Of a DNA stretch of 53,048 bases, positions 29,846 through 38,366 are shown piece by piece. Every line of letters begins with the position of its first letter. Position 1 is the stretch's first letter. The stretch comes from Candidatus Hodarchaeota archaeon (GTDB lineage: Archaea > Asgardarchaeota > Heimdallarchaeia > Hodarchaeales > Hodarchaeaceae): NCBI GenBank assembly GCA_016839815.1, contig JAEOTM010000089.1, positions 1 to 53,048 on the forward strand. Reading direction: 5' to 3'. Under the pieces are notes generated by a model that did no database searches, had not been told where the DNA came from, and worked only from the letters and a program-made list of their open reading frames with translations. The position numbers and the translations under genes were made by a program.

Positions 29846-31168
29846 ATGGAAAAGATTAGCGAGACTGTAAGAATTTTTCCAGAATTGTACTCCAGCATCA
29901 ATAAAAAGTGGAATAGATTAATTACGCCGTCATCTGCTTTGATAAATGCTGAAGATCGAAGGAAATCACGATTGATTTCATCTCTTATACTCACAGCCAT
30001 AATAATATTTTTTATTTATATTATTTCATTCCTATTCTTTGATATCTATGTGTTACGATCCGATTTTACTGGAGAAAGGCTTCTATATGTGGTTAGTGAT
30101 TCTATATCACTATTCATACTGATTATTACATTTTTTATTAGTAAATCTAAATACTACTACGCTAGTTCTTTGATATTTCTTATTATTTGTACAGGGATAT
30201 TAATAGTAAATATACTGATTGAAGATGAAATAATTTTCCAAATAATTTTTATTCTTGCCTTATTTTCATTTTTAATAATTTTTACAAGTTTAATGTACTC
30301 AACACGAACATTAATGGTAGGTTTTTTAACCTATTTTGCTTTATTTCTCTTTATTACGACAATAGTCAAACCACAAGAAGTTAATGTAATTTTAATCATG
30401 GGTAGTTTTTTTGTTTTTCAATTTCTTTTAACCATTCTCCAAAATCATTACTATTATCGACGAGTAGCAGAATTAGAGCTGGCTATCAATGAAAAGAATG
30501 ATGCAAATATAAGAGTGGAATTCTTAAATTCCCTCCTTACACATGATATGGCTAATAAAATCACAAGAGTCAATGGATACTTATTTCTGATGAATAAATT
30601 GAATCTGAATAAAGAACAAGAGAAGCATCATGACCAAATTGCAGCTACATGCAAAGAAGGTGCAGATTTAATCACAAAAATCAATCATCTTCGTGATCTA
30701 GAGGATGGTCTGGATTACTCACTCCAAGAGGTAAATCTCAATTCGATTTTAATCCAAGCAGTTGACCTCTATAAAGATCAAGCCACTGCAAGCGGAATTG
30801 AGATTCTCTTCACTAAAGAAACAGAAGCTATTTCCGTTTTAGGAGGGGATCTCCTCAAGGAACTCTTTTCAAATCTTATAGAAAATGCTATTTATCATTC
30901 AGGTGGAAAAATGCTGAAAATTTCGCTTAGTGGAACATCAGAAAAGACTTCGGTGGTTATCGAAGATGATGGAGTTGGTATACCTGAAAATATTACCAAA
31001 AATCTTTTTGAAAGAGGAATTAAAGGAGATCAATCAAAAGGATCTGGAATAGGACTATTCCTTGTTAAATCAATCGCTAATAACCTTAACGCTAATATCG
31101 GGGTAACAAAATCCTCATTAGGAGGAGCAAAGTTCATCCTTGAATTTAAGCAGTTTAAGACTCTATGA
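29846..31168 (+). CDS. Orphan membrane sensor histidine kinase
   Basis: 440 residues. The N-terminus has about six membrane helices (residues 44-210: IISFLFFDIYV, LFILIITFFI, LIFLIICTGILIV, IIFILALFSFLIIF, TYFALFLFITTI, ILIMGSFFVFQFLL) and no obvious extracellular sensor domain. A cytoplasmic coiled coil (ELELAINEKNDANIR) leads to the H-box LLTHDMANKITRVNGYL (phospho-accepting His), then the N-box NLIENAIYHS, G1 DDGVGIP and G2 GSGIGLFLVK of the HATPase_c domain. It autophosphorylates and would transfer phosphate to a response regulator, but none is encoded nearby. The start ATG has TAGGAG 7 nt upstream. Confidence 0.9.
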   Translation: MEKISETVRIFPELYSSINKKWNRLITPSSALINAEDRRKSRLISSLILTAIIIFFIYIISFLFFDIYVLRSDFTGERLLYVVSDSISLFILIITFFISKSKYYYASSLIFLIICTGILIVNILIEDEIIFQIIFILALFSFLIIFTSLMYSTRTLMVGFLTYFALFLFITTIVKPQEVNVILIMGSFFVFQFLLTILQNHYYYRRVAELELAINEKNDANIRVEFLNSLLTHDMANKITRVNGYLFLMNKLNLNKEQEKHHDQIAATCKEGADLITKINHLRDLEDGLDYSLQEVNLNSILIQAVDLYKDQATASGIEILFTKETEAISVLGGDLLKELFSNLIENAIYHSGGKMLKISLSGTSEKTSVVIEDDGVGIPENITKNLFERGIKGDQSKGSGIGLFLVKSIANNLNANIGVTKSSLGGAKFILEFKQFKTL

Positions 31169-31392
31169 ATGGAATGTGGATCCTCTACTGCGAAGAATCA
31201 TAACTTAAAATGAAAAGATAATCGTTTTCACGATGTATTAAAAGAATCGTTGACCAATCTTCCCTGCAAGAGGTAGAGTCAGTGTCATGAAATAAGTATC
31301 CTCGGAAAATTAGTGTAACAATCTAACCCTTTTCATCAATGGAAGAGGTTAAATATCTCTAGGAAAGAAGATGAGTATGTTGGGTGCTAAAC

Positions 31393-32019
31393 ATGAAATA
31401 TATCTGGAATAGACAAGTGACTCAATCTTCCAGACTATTACTCCTGTGTTTTTTCATCTTTATAATTACTAGTCATCCTAATCAGGACATTGCTTTGACA
31501 TCTGACAAGATAAATAGTGAAGAATGTCCTCTTGATGTGCAGGTGTTAAAAATTGTTTGTGGATGGTGTGGATATTCCGACAACGAAACAATGTGGGATG
31601 ATCTACCACGAGAAGAACTGCATTATGGTTTTGCCAATCTTGACCGAAAAATTCATTCCATTCTCCAAGTAACGTATAGTGTAATGGCTTTGCGCACAGG
31701 TGGAAAATACATAGTCAATCTTTCTAGTTCCCTCTCTCTGCCGGTTATTTTGGCTCCTGGTAAATATTGGAAATGTATTTTCAAAGTTAACCCCCCCTGT
31801 CAGGATATCCAAGCCATACATGTAGAAATCGATGGGATTTGGTTTTCATTCAGCGCTGGAAAAACTTTTAACCCATTTACTACCTGGCCGAAGCACTGGA
31901 CAGATGTGGAGAAATATAAAAGCAATCCGGTTCCTCTAAAGACTTCTTATAAACCATTTTTCTTGTCAGGACTTCTTTTTGTCTGCGTTTGGTTGAAGAA
32001 AACGAAGAGAAAGCGGTGA
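31393..32019 (+). CDS. Secreted or membrane-anchored cysteine-containing protein of unknown function
   Basis: 208 residues from the ATG at 31393 (GGTG lies 6 nt upstream; an in-frame GTG at 31384 is part of that site). A signal peptide (LLLLCFFIFIITSH) and a C-terminal hydrophobic segment followed by KKTKRKR indicate a type I membrane protein. The ectodomain has clustered cysteines (EECP, VCGWCGY, WKC, PPCQ) that may form disulfides or bind metal, and short strands. I recognise no family. Neighbours give no functional clue. Confidence 0.65.
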   Translation: MKYIWNRQVTQSSRLLLLCFFIFIITSHPNQDIALTSDKINSEECPLDVQVLKIVCGWCGYSDNETMWDDLPREELHYGFANLDRKIHSILQVTYSVMALRTGGKYIVNLSSSLSLPVILAPGKYWKCIFKVNPPCQDIQAIHVEIDGIWFSFSAGKTFNPFTTWPKHWTDVEKYKSNPVPLKTSYKPFFLSGLLFVCVWLKKTKRKR

Positions 32020-32076
32020 GAATTAGTTTTAGAAAGGCTTGATTGCATTTAGGAACCCATCCGAATTTATGTCCAA

Positions 32077-32172
32077 TTGGGTTTACTTGTCACAGCCATG
32101 ATCATTTTTGTAATAATAATGTCATTTATCAAAAATGGAATCCTAAAAAAGGAACGAAAAGAGTACTGTTAA
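32077..32172 (+). CDS. Possible 31-residue single-helix membrane microprotein or gene remnant
   Basis: A frame open from about 32050 encodes a clean membrane helix (LGLLVTAMIIFVIIMSF) followed by a lysine/arginine-rich tail (KKERKEYC). A TTG at 32077 could start it, but there is no good ribosome-binding site. It may be a small membrane protein or the tail of a decayed gene; the preceding gene also ends in a helix plus a basic tail. Weak evidence. Confidence 0.25.
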   Translation: MGLLVTAMIIFVIIMSFIKNGILKKERKEYC

Positions 32173-32247
32173 GCAGTCTATATGCTCTGTAGTACAGTAA
32201 ACAGAATATATTAGTTTTTGAGGATATATATCACTTAAAAATGGAAA

Positions 32248-32727
32248 TTATCGCATCTCCGCCCATAAGAACTTCTTATTCACTTCGGGAGAAAAATCAT
32301 CATCTCTTTCAGAACGCTTTTCCTTTCGGTGTCCACGCGACCTATTAGCGGGTTTCATATCCCGCGTTTTTTGCTTCTTTTCACTAATATCATTTTCTTG
32401 ATTTATTTTTTCAAATTTAATATCACTGGATTTAATTTCTCCGCTACGACCTGTAGCTAATTGAGCGTGATTTTGAAAAACATTCACGTAGCCATTAGTC
32501 AGGTTATAGGTTTGACCAATTTTCAGTACATCGATTTCTTCATTCCAAACTGTTAATTGGATTGCTCCAGTATCATCTGCAACCTTGAAATTTGCTACCT
32601 TATGGGTGATATTAGGTCCTTTCTGTATTTTCTTGTTAGAAATTTGTTCAATTACCTGGAAATTTACATGGACATCTTTATTATAGGGTTTTAAGTTTTT
32701 TATAGGGATTATTGAGCTTGAGTTCAT
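32248..32727 (-). CDS. SOSS-B/RPA-like single-stranded DNA-binding OB-fold protein
   Basis: 159 residues from the ATG at 32727 (an in-frame GTG nine bases earlier is less likely). The N-terminal OB fold (residues about 8-108) shows the SSB/SOSS-B pattern: IIPIKNLKPYNKDVHVNFQVIE, then VANFKVADDTGAIQLTVWNEE, and YNLTNGYVNVFQNHAQLATGRSGEI. The C-terminal tail is disordered and highly charged (KPANRSRGHRKEKRSERDDD), as in hSSB1. It probably binds single-stranded nucleic acid during replication or repair. It stands alone and diverges from the EamA gene across a long intergenic region. Confidence 0.85.
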   Translation of the reverse strand: MNSSSIIPIKNLKPYNKDVHVNFQVIEQISNKKIQKGPNITHKVANFKVADDTGAIQLTVWNEEIDVLKIGQTYNLTNGYVNVFQNHAQLATGRSGEIKSSDIKFEKINQENDISEKKQKTRDMKPANRSRGHRKEKRSERDDDFSPEVNKKFLWAEMR

Positions 32728-33152
32728 AATTAACACACAAATTTTAGGAAATTAGAATCCTGATTTATGGATAAAAAACGGAGTTTTACGATTTTGAAGC
32801 CAGATAGATTCTATTTTCAATAGAAACAATCCTAAAGGAGGTTTATAAACTTTATGGAAGGAAAATCAGTGTTTTTCCAGTATTTAAAAAATTGAGTGTG
32901 GTGGTTTACTTATCAGACAATCAATGTTAAAATCATTGTTCTCCAAAGTTTCGTGAAGATCTCCTCTTAATGATTTATCACATTAATAATGTGTTATAAG
33001 CAAAATTGGAATTATGCTTAAATTAGATGATTAACATAATTAAGGAGTAATCTCTCGTAAAAGGTACTTTAGGTGAATAATTATTAGTATTTAAGCAGTA
33101 ATTACCTTAGTATGATCTCCAATAGACATATTTTATCAATTTAGCATATTGA
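32728..33152. other. Divergent intergenic region with palindrome, SOSS-B and EamA promoters
   Basis: 425 nt with no convincing gene. TTTATAAA at 32842-32849 can be the minus-strand TATA of the SOSS-B-like gene. A perfect 7-bp palindrome CACATTA-A-TAATGTG lies at 32979-32993. TATTTAAG at 33089-33096 is a candidate TATA for the EamA gene, which has no visible ribosome-binding site and may be leaderless. No tRNA or mobile element is seen. Confidence 0.45.
32979..32993. promoter_or_regulatory. Palindrome, candidate operator
   Basis: CACATTA and TAATGTG are exact reverse complements around a single A. The site is about 160 nt before the EamA start and 250 nt before the SOSS-B start. An operator for an unknown dimeric regulator is possible; chance in AT-rich DNA is not excluded. 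Confidence 0.3.
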
Positions 33153-34070
33153 ATGAGTGTAGTAAGAGTGAGTAGACCGTCAACACGATCTTATATTGCC
33201 ATGGCCATTGCGATTCTTGGTTGGGGACTATCATCCAGTATCATTGAGTTTGGTCTAGATTTTGTGGCTCCTCTCCCTTTTTTATTCTATCGATTCGGAC
33301 TTGCTACACTTACCTTAACTCCTCTGGTTGTCCTTTTTCGTACTACAGAATTTCTAGAATTAATAAAAAATAAATGGACGTGGATTATTGGTATCTCTGA
33401 GGCTACAGGATTAACTTTACAATATTTAGGTCAAGAACGTGAAGTAATGGCAGGATTAGCTGCCCTGTTATCATTAAGTTTTATAGTCATTGTACCATTT
33501 ATTTCTCCCTTTATAGTAAATGAGAAATTGGCAAGAAATCATGTAATAGCAATGTCTATTGCCTTTATTGGTGTAATTTTCATTTCGAGCGAAGGAGAAT
33601 TGAATAATTTGGCAGGTAGTTCGATCTTGGGTATAATCTTACTTCTTGGTGCAGCCGTTAGCTATGCATTTTATATCATAACAACCTCAAGGTTAACAAC
33701 CATAGAAAAACCAAATGTAGATACATTCACATTATTTTACTCGGTTTTACTGATTATTACTCTCTTCAGTCTAATAGCATCTCTTTCATTTAATGAACTC
33801 ACACCAGTCCCCAGTAAGGGAATTCAATGGATTGTGTTACTCACAATATTTTCCACTCTGATCGCTTTTTTTGCATATTTCAGAGCACTACAGGAAATCT
33901 CCGCCAATGTAGCTTCGGTATTACTACCTTTACAAGTTCTCGTTCCATTTATCATAGATTTTTTTGTACTCGACAGAACATACTCATTATGGGTTCTTTC
34001 TGGTTCTTCCCTTATTATTCTAGCAATGGTTATCGTCGTTATCCAGCCATATCTCGAAGTTTCTTCTTGA
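33153..34070 (+). CDS. EamA/DMT-superfamily drug/metabolite transporter
   Basis: 305 residues with ten predicted membrane helices in two repeats of five, each beginning with the EamA pattern (AMAIAILGWGLSSSIIEFGL; GIILLLGAAVSYAFYIITTSRL). The family exports amino acids, drugs or other small metabolites. The loop YLGQEREVMAGLAALLSLSFIVIVPF is the typical YxxL..ASLL-like element. Substrate unknown. The start ATG lacks a ribosome-binding site. A hairpin-type terminator follows. Confidence 0.85.
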   Translation: MSVVRVSRPSTRSYIAMAIAILGWGLSSSIIEFGLDFVAPLPFLFYRFGLATLTLTPLVVLFRTTEFLELIKNKWTWIIGISEATGLTLQYLGQEREVMAGLAALLSLSFIVIVPFISPFIVNEKLARNHVIAMSIAFIGVIFISSEGELNNLAGSSILGIILLLGAAVSYAFYIITTSRLTTIEKPNVDTFTLFYSVLLIITLFSLIASLSFNELTPVPSKGIQWIVLLTIFSTLIAFFAYFRALQEISANVASVLLPLQVLVPFIIDFFVLDRTYSLWVLSGSSLIILAMVIVVIQPYLEVSS

Positions 34071-34184
34071 GAAAACTGTTAAAACAATATTCTTTCATAA
34101 ATCAAATATTCTACTTCGATTGAGGTTTGAAAACGGGTTCTAACAGTCGAAAACTAACTCTCGATATGACATAGTTATGTAAAA

Positions 34185-34213
34185 GAAGCAACAGCGAGGC
34201 TGTTTCTATTTTT
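34185..34213 (+). terminator. Hairpin terminator between convergent genes
   Basis: AACAGC-GAG-GCTGTT forms a tight stem with a 3-nt loop, extended by GAA/TTC across a two-base bulge, and is followed by TCTATTTTT. It sits between the EamA stop and the convergent BtrH-like gene stop at 34232. Confidence 0.6.
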
Positions 34214-34231
34214 ACACTGAATAGACTTAAA

Positions 34232-35269
34232 TCAAAATTCGCTCTCTAAAAATGATTTTAAAAGAGTAATAGCTTCTTCTTCCATTTCTAAGATTTTTTC
34301 AAGAGTCTTTTTCCCCATATCTCTCATTTCAGGCGTCCAGTCCACGGTGGATAACCATCTTGGTTCAGGATCAACATCTGGGTTGTAAGGGGGAATAAAT
34401 GTTCGCATTTTTTCCTTATTAACCCACTGAGGCATAGGAAAATAAATCCAGTTTTTACGGACATATTCGGAGATCACATTGTACTTCTCTCTGACTTTCA
34501 ACAATTTATTTTTCTGTTCACCCGAAAATAAATCCGCAATTGTTAGTAAATACATGTGGGCCGCATGTCGTGCGTCAAAAAGCAGATCGTACAACCACCC
34601 ATTCAGATGCCAATGACTCTCATATTTGTCTTTATGGACTTCATCATCGTTTATTTGGTTGATCCAGAATTGGAATCCCGCACGGCCATTATGATATTGA
34701 TTATCAACAAAAGGAACGTTGAAATTATCAAGAACTTTCCGTAACTGGTCTATTATTAATTCTTTTTTAGGTCTACTTGCGCCAAGCTCTTCTAAAATAT
34801 GAATGATCCATGGAAATTTAGTCATTTCAACATATTCGTCTGAATTACCGTCGAAATAATCTCGGACATAAAATTTTTCCCCTTCATATCCACAGATTAT
34901 TCCCCATTCTGGGATTTTTAAAAGGTCGATACCTATAACTGGAAGACCTGAATCTATACTACTTTTCATTAATTTTGTTGCTTCAGCTTTACTGATACCC
35001 TTGCCCTCTTCTTCTGATACCATATAATTCTTTGTTCGGAATCCGAGATGTTGAGTAACAACTGATCGATCGTACCAATCTCCAGATGAGGGACACCACT
35101 CCTGACTAAAATGCATCCTAAACGCCGCTCCTGATATCCCCATTAATTCATAATAATTAGTTTCTTTCTTCAGTGCCGTCATAATATTATTTAATGAAGC
35201 AATAAAACTTGTTTCTCCACTTACTTCCCATTTAAGGGGTGGAATATCTTTAATGAATACTTTTGACAT
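34232..35269 (-). CDS. BtrH-N-like (papain-fold-related) protein of unknown function
   Basis: 345 residues, soluble. The N-terminal third (PPLKWEVSGETSFIASLNNIMTAL...YYELMGISGAAFRMHF...WCPSSGD) matches the pattern of the butirosin-BtrH N-terminal/C39-like family, in which a nucleophilic cysteine normally starts the first helix. Here the equivalent stretch reads GETSFIASL with no cysteine, so peptidase or acyltransferase chemistry is doubtful. The sequence GLPVIGIDLLKIPEWGIICGYEG, containing the conserved substrate-side strand, follows. The C-terminal half is helical. The role is unknown; its substrate may be an acylated small molecule if active. The gene is divergent from the alpha/alpha-barrel protein. 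Confidence 0.6.
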   Translation of the reverse strand: MSKVFIKDIPPLKWEVSGETSFIASLNNIMTALKKETNYYELMGISGAAFRMHFSQEWCPSSGDWYDRSVVTQHLGFRTKNYMVSEEEGKGISKAEATKLMKSSIDSGLPVIGIDLLKIPEWGIICGYEGEKFYVRDYFDGNSDEYVEMTKFPWIIHILEELGASRPKKELIIDQLRKVLDNFNVPFVDNQYHNGRAGFQFWINQINDDEVHKDKYESHWHLNGWLYDLLFDARHAAHMYLLTIADLFSGEQKNKLLKVREKYNVISEYVRKNWIYFPMPQWVNKEKMRTFIPPYNPDVDPEPRWLSTVDWTPEMRDMGKKTLEKILEMEEEAITLLKSFLESEF

Positions 35270-35413
35270 CCTTATTTCCTCAACGTAGTAATTTGATTAC
35301 GTATATTATTCAGGAATTACTTGAGTATTTATTACTAGAAGTAAATGTACTTATTCATAATCTTTTATACCAAGAATACTCAAATAATTATAATTCTAAT
35401 GGTGAAATTTTCC

Positions 35414-36457
35414 TTGAATTCAGTTCTACTACCACCAAAAACACTTGATTGGTTATTAGAGGATAATAATCCTCCTGTAAGAAATCTCACCAAGTTTTTC
35501 CTGCTTAATGAACCTCTTTCAGAGAAAGAGCTTGAAGAGACAAATAACTATAAACCAATCAAAGAAATAATTTCCTTAATTAAACCAAACGGGAGTTGGA
35601 GTGACCAAAAGAACCCTTACAAAAAATATACTGGAGATTATTGGCAAGTAATTTTCCTCTGCGATATGAATGCAAAACCTGATGAACTTATTCTTAAAGC
35701 CTGTAGAAATATTATCTCCTACCAACTTCCAAATGGGGGATTTACTCACAAGCTAGGGTCGAAATTTCCATTGATCTGTTTAACTGCAAATATTATTCGC
35801 TCATTAATTCATTTTGATATAAAAGACAAAAGTATTAATCAAGGAATTGATTTTCTGACCGATAATATACTCAAAAATAAGGGAACATTCTGCTCTCCCG
35901 ACCCATTATATACTCTACTCCCTGATTGTCAGATGACTCTCACTAAAGTCTTAGCTATGTATGCTATCCTAAGGAAGAATATGATGAGTTCAGAAACTAA
36001 ACGCGCGGTAAACATTATTGAAGAAAAACTTGTAGAAAATAAAATTTTTAAATATATACCTAAAGGTTCCAAGGAGTATCAGAAACAGATTCGAGGGAAG
36101 AAAAGTGGGGAAATTAGAAAGATTAGAAAGGAATTTTTATCAAATCCTTCGAATTATACAAAACAAGAACCTAAGAAAAGTTGGTTAAAGTTTGGTTTCC
36201 CTCATTCATATACATCAGATATCCTTGAGACGTTATATTGGATTGCTAAGAGTGAGATTCCATATCATAAAGAATTTGACGAAGCTATTGAACACGTAAT
36301 TAATACTATGAATCCTTCAGGTTATTGGATAAACCAGCTTGCTTTCAGAAATCCTATGTTAGTACAAATCGAGGAGAAAAAATCTCCTTCTAAATGGTTG
36401 ACATTTAGAGCAAGCTATGTATTAAAGTATTTTCAGATGGTAGAATTCCAGGATTAG
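35414..36457 (+). CDS. Alpha/alpha-barrel protein of prenyltransferase/squalene-cyclase-like fold
   Basis: 347 residues from TTG at 35414, chosen because GGTGA (35401-35405) lies 8 nt upstream and the next residues (LPPKTLDWLLEDNNPPVR) resemble the usual start of such proteins; in-frame ATGs at 35345 and 35399 are alternatives. QW-like repeats (NGSWSDQ, YQLPNGGFTHK, NPSGYWINQ) recur every 50-100 residues, as in the terpene cyclase/prenyltransferase alpha-alpha barrel. There is no DCTAE or DXDD motif, so cyclase chemistry is unlikely. Function unknown. Convergent with the MFS gene. Confidence 0.6.
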   Translation: MNSVLLPPKTLDWLLEDNNPPVRNLTKFFLLNEPLSEKELEETNNYKPIKEIISLIKPNGSWSDQKNPYKKYTGDYWQVIFLCDMNAKPDELILKACRNIISYQLPNGGFTHKLGSKFPLICLTANIIRSLIHFDIKDKSINQGIDFLTDNILKNKGTFCSPDPLYTLLPDCQMTLTKVLAMYAILRKNMMSSETKRAVNIIEEKLVENKIFKYIPKGSKEYQKQIRGKKSGEIRKIRKEFLSNPSNYTKQEPKKSWLKFGFPHSYTSDILETLYWIAKSEIPYHKEFDEAIEHVINTMNPSGYWINQLAFRNPMLVQIEEKKSPSKWLTFRASYVLKYFQMVEFQD

Positions 36458-36480
36458 AATGTATTGCATCGTTCAGTCAT

Positions 36481-37737
36481 TTATTTTGATTCGTGGATCT
36501 TTATTCTTCTCAGATAAAGTAAGAAGAATAAGGCAAGAAGTGAGAATACACTTGCTAAAAGAAAGATGGGTAAATAAGTACTTGGGGTATATGAGCGCAA
36601 TACACCGACTATTATAGGACCTAGCGCACCCACCAGATTAGCTATCAACATGACTAATCCAAATGCTTGACCTCTATGTGTAGAATTCTTCGCTACAAGA
36701 CTATTGGTACTTGGCCAAAATATAGCGTTCACAATTCCCAACGAAATGTATGCAAGAAATAATATAGGTATAACCTCAGCAAAATATATAACAATTAGAA
36801 TTAAAACCATGGATAGTGAACCGAAAGATAAAACCCTATCCTCTCCATGTCTATCACCTACATACCCTCCTAATAACTGTCCTGTGGAGCCAATTAATGT
36901 CGAAATTCCAATAAATAATGCTGCATCTGTAATTTCAATACCTTTAACTTCTGAAAGAAAGGGAGACAAAATGAAGTTAATCATACCGCGATTTAATGAC
37001 ATTGCAATCATAAATGCGATTATCATTATAAGTGCTAACCTTAATCCATTCTTCCTATTGGATGACAAACCCTTCTTTTCATCTTTTAAATCCATAGATT
37101 CATTGTAATTATGATTCACGGGTTCAAATCGTGCTACAAATGTCCAAAAAGAAAGGAGCACAATAATAAGGGGAAAAGTCCAAAATAGGTAGATTTCTTG
37201 CCAAGAAAATGTTCCTAATAAGAAATATACAGATAAAGGTCCAATAGAGGCTCCAAAACCTCCTCCAATCCCATGCAGTGCTAATACTTGATTGTAATTA
37301 TCACCATAGGAATGTGTTAAGGGATCTTCATATGCAGTTGTTACCCATGATAAGCCAGGGGGATGATAGAGTGATACTCCTAAACCAAGTAGAATTACTC
37401 CGAGTATCATGAGAGGAAAGTAAGTTCCAAAGAATCCGATTATCACTGTCCCAAAGATTGTAAATATCAAACTAAAAGTCATTAGAATCCCACGACGGTA
37501 TTTGTCAGCTAATGTACCGAAAATAGGAGAAGGTAGCGCTGCGGAAAGAGTTCCGATTGTTCCGATTGCTCCTAATCCAATCCATTCAGATATAGAAGAA
37601 TCCTGAAATAGGTCTGAGCCAACCAAGAGGATAATAACTGGAAATATAAAGAAGGGAATTTCTACAGACGCATGAATAATGAATGCAGTAAATAGGCTAA
37701 CTCGTGGTGAGATACCATTTTGGGCATCAGGTTTCAT
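36481..37737 (-). CDS. MFS transporter of the fosmidomycin-resistance (Fsr)-like group
   Basis: 418 residues, twelve membrane helices. The segments LGVSLYHPPGLSWVTTAY and ALHGIGGGFGASIGPLSVYFLLG are typical of Fsr-like MFS proteins, and the loop GTLADKYRRGILM is the standard MFS signature. Such proteins export small toxic compounds. The ATG has AGGGAG 8 nt upstream. It lies 47 nt downstream of the Ras-like GTPase gene on the same strand and is probably the last gene of the phosphoesterase-GTPase-MFS group. Confidence 0.85.
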   Translation of the reverse strand: MKPDAQNGISPRVSLFTAFIIHASVEIPFFIFPVIILLVGSDLFQDSSISEWIGLGAIGTIGTLSAALPSPIFGTLADKYRRGILMTFSLIFTIFGTVIIGFFGTYFPLMILGVILLGLGVSLYHPPGLSWVTTAYEDPLTHSYGDNYNQVLALHGIGGGFGASIGPLSVYFLLGTFSWQEIYLFWTFPLIIVLLSFWTFVARFEPVNHNYNESMDLKDEKKGLSSNRKNGLRLALIMIIAFMIAMSLNRGMINFILSPFLSEVKGIEITDAALFIGISTLIGSTGQLLGGYVGDRHGEDRVLSFGSLSMVLILIVIYFAEVIPILFLAYISLGIVNAIFWPSTNSLVAKNSTHRGQAFGLVMLIANLVGALGPIIVGVLRSYTPSTYLPIFLLASVFSLLALFFLLYLRRIKIHESK

Positions 37738-37784
37738 CAGAAAATCTCCCTGTAAAAAGAAGGTTGACTTAATCCGTGAAGAAA

Positions 37785-38366
37785 TTAAGATTTCTCATAA
37801 GAAATGTGAGTTGTCTTTACTTCGGGTTGTTCTCCTTTCTCCAACTTCTCTTGAGTAATTTCTTCAAAGAGTTGGAAAAACGCTTTTTCCACATTTTCAC
37901 CATTCTTTGCTGATGTTTGATATGTGGGGAGATCAGGATACTCAGATCGTGGTAATTCAACTCGAAGTTCGGTTAAATCAGATTTATTCCCCAATAAAAT
38001 CATAGGTATTGGTTTTCGAATATTATCCTTACATTCCTTCAACCATGCTTGCACGTTTCGGTAAGTTTGAGCATTTGTTAGATCGTAAATAATAATAGCA
38101 CCACTAGTCCCAGAATAAAAACGAGAACGAAAACGTTTGAAGTGTGTTTGTCCGGACATATCCCACAAAACGAATCTAATAGGTTTCTTTGTTGTTTGGG
38201 TCACGGTGTTAAAAGGTGAGATATCTACACCTATTGTTGTCTTGTAAATACTGGAAAATTTCTTGTGGATAAAACGATTCACTAAAGAGGTTTTTCCAGC
38301 ACCCCCATCACCAATTAAGATGACTTTTAGAGATTTACTATCTGTAGATTCTGTCATATGTATCAT
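37785..38366 (-). CDS. Ras/Rab-superfamily small GTPase
   Basis: 193 residues. All five G motifs are complete: G1 GDGGAGKTS, G2 threonine in KTTIGVD, G3 WDMSGQ (catalytic Gln present), G4 NKSD and G5 TSAK. The Rab-like WD-x-x-GQ and IGVD suggest the Rab/Ras group rather than Arf. There is no C-terminal cysteine for prenylation, so membrane attachment would need a partner. Its start ATG overlaps the stop of the upstream phosphoesterase (ATGA), so translation is coupled. A second in-frame ATG follows at 38357. It is probably a molecular switch in an Asgard signalling or trafficking-like pathway; effectors such as longin/roadblock proteins are encoded elsewhere in the window. Confidence 0.92.
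   Translation of the reverse strand: MIHMTESTDSKSLKVILIGDGGAGKTSLVNRFIHKKFSSIYKTTIGVDISPFNTVTQTTKKPIRFVLWDMSGQTHFKRFRSRFYSGTSGAIIIYDLTNAQTYRNVQAWLKECKDNIRKPIPMILLGNKSDLTELRVELPRSEYPDLPTYQTSAKNGENVEKAFFQLFEEITQEKLEKGEQPEVKTTHISYEKS

Noticed and set aside
32854..32895. Thirteen-codon frame after a perfect AAAGGAGG in the SOSS-B/EamA gap
   Set aside because: The ribosome-binding site is good but the peptide is too short to judge; it may be a leader peptide, but there is no downstream gene at the right distance.
36704..37108. Plus-strand frame of 134 codons inside the MFS gene
   Set aside because: Antisense shadow of an MFS protein with recognised motifs.
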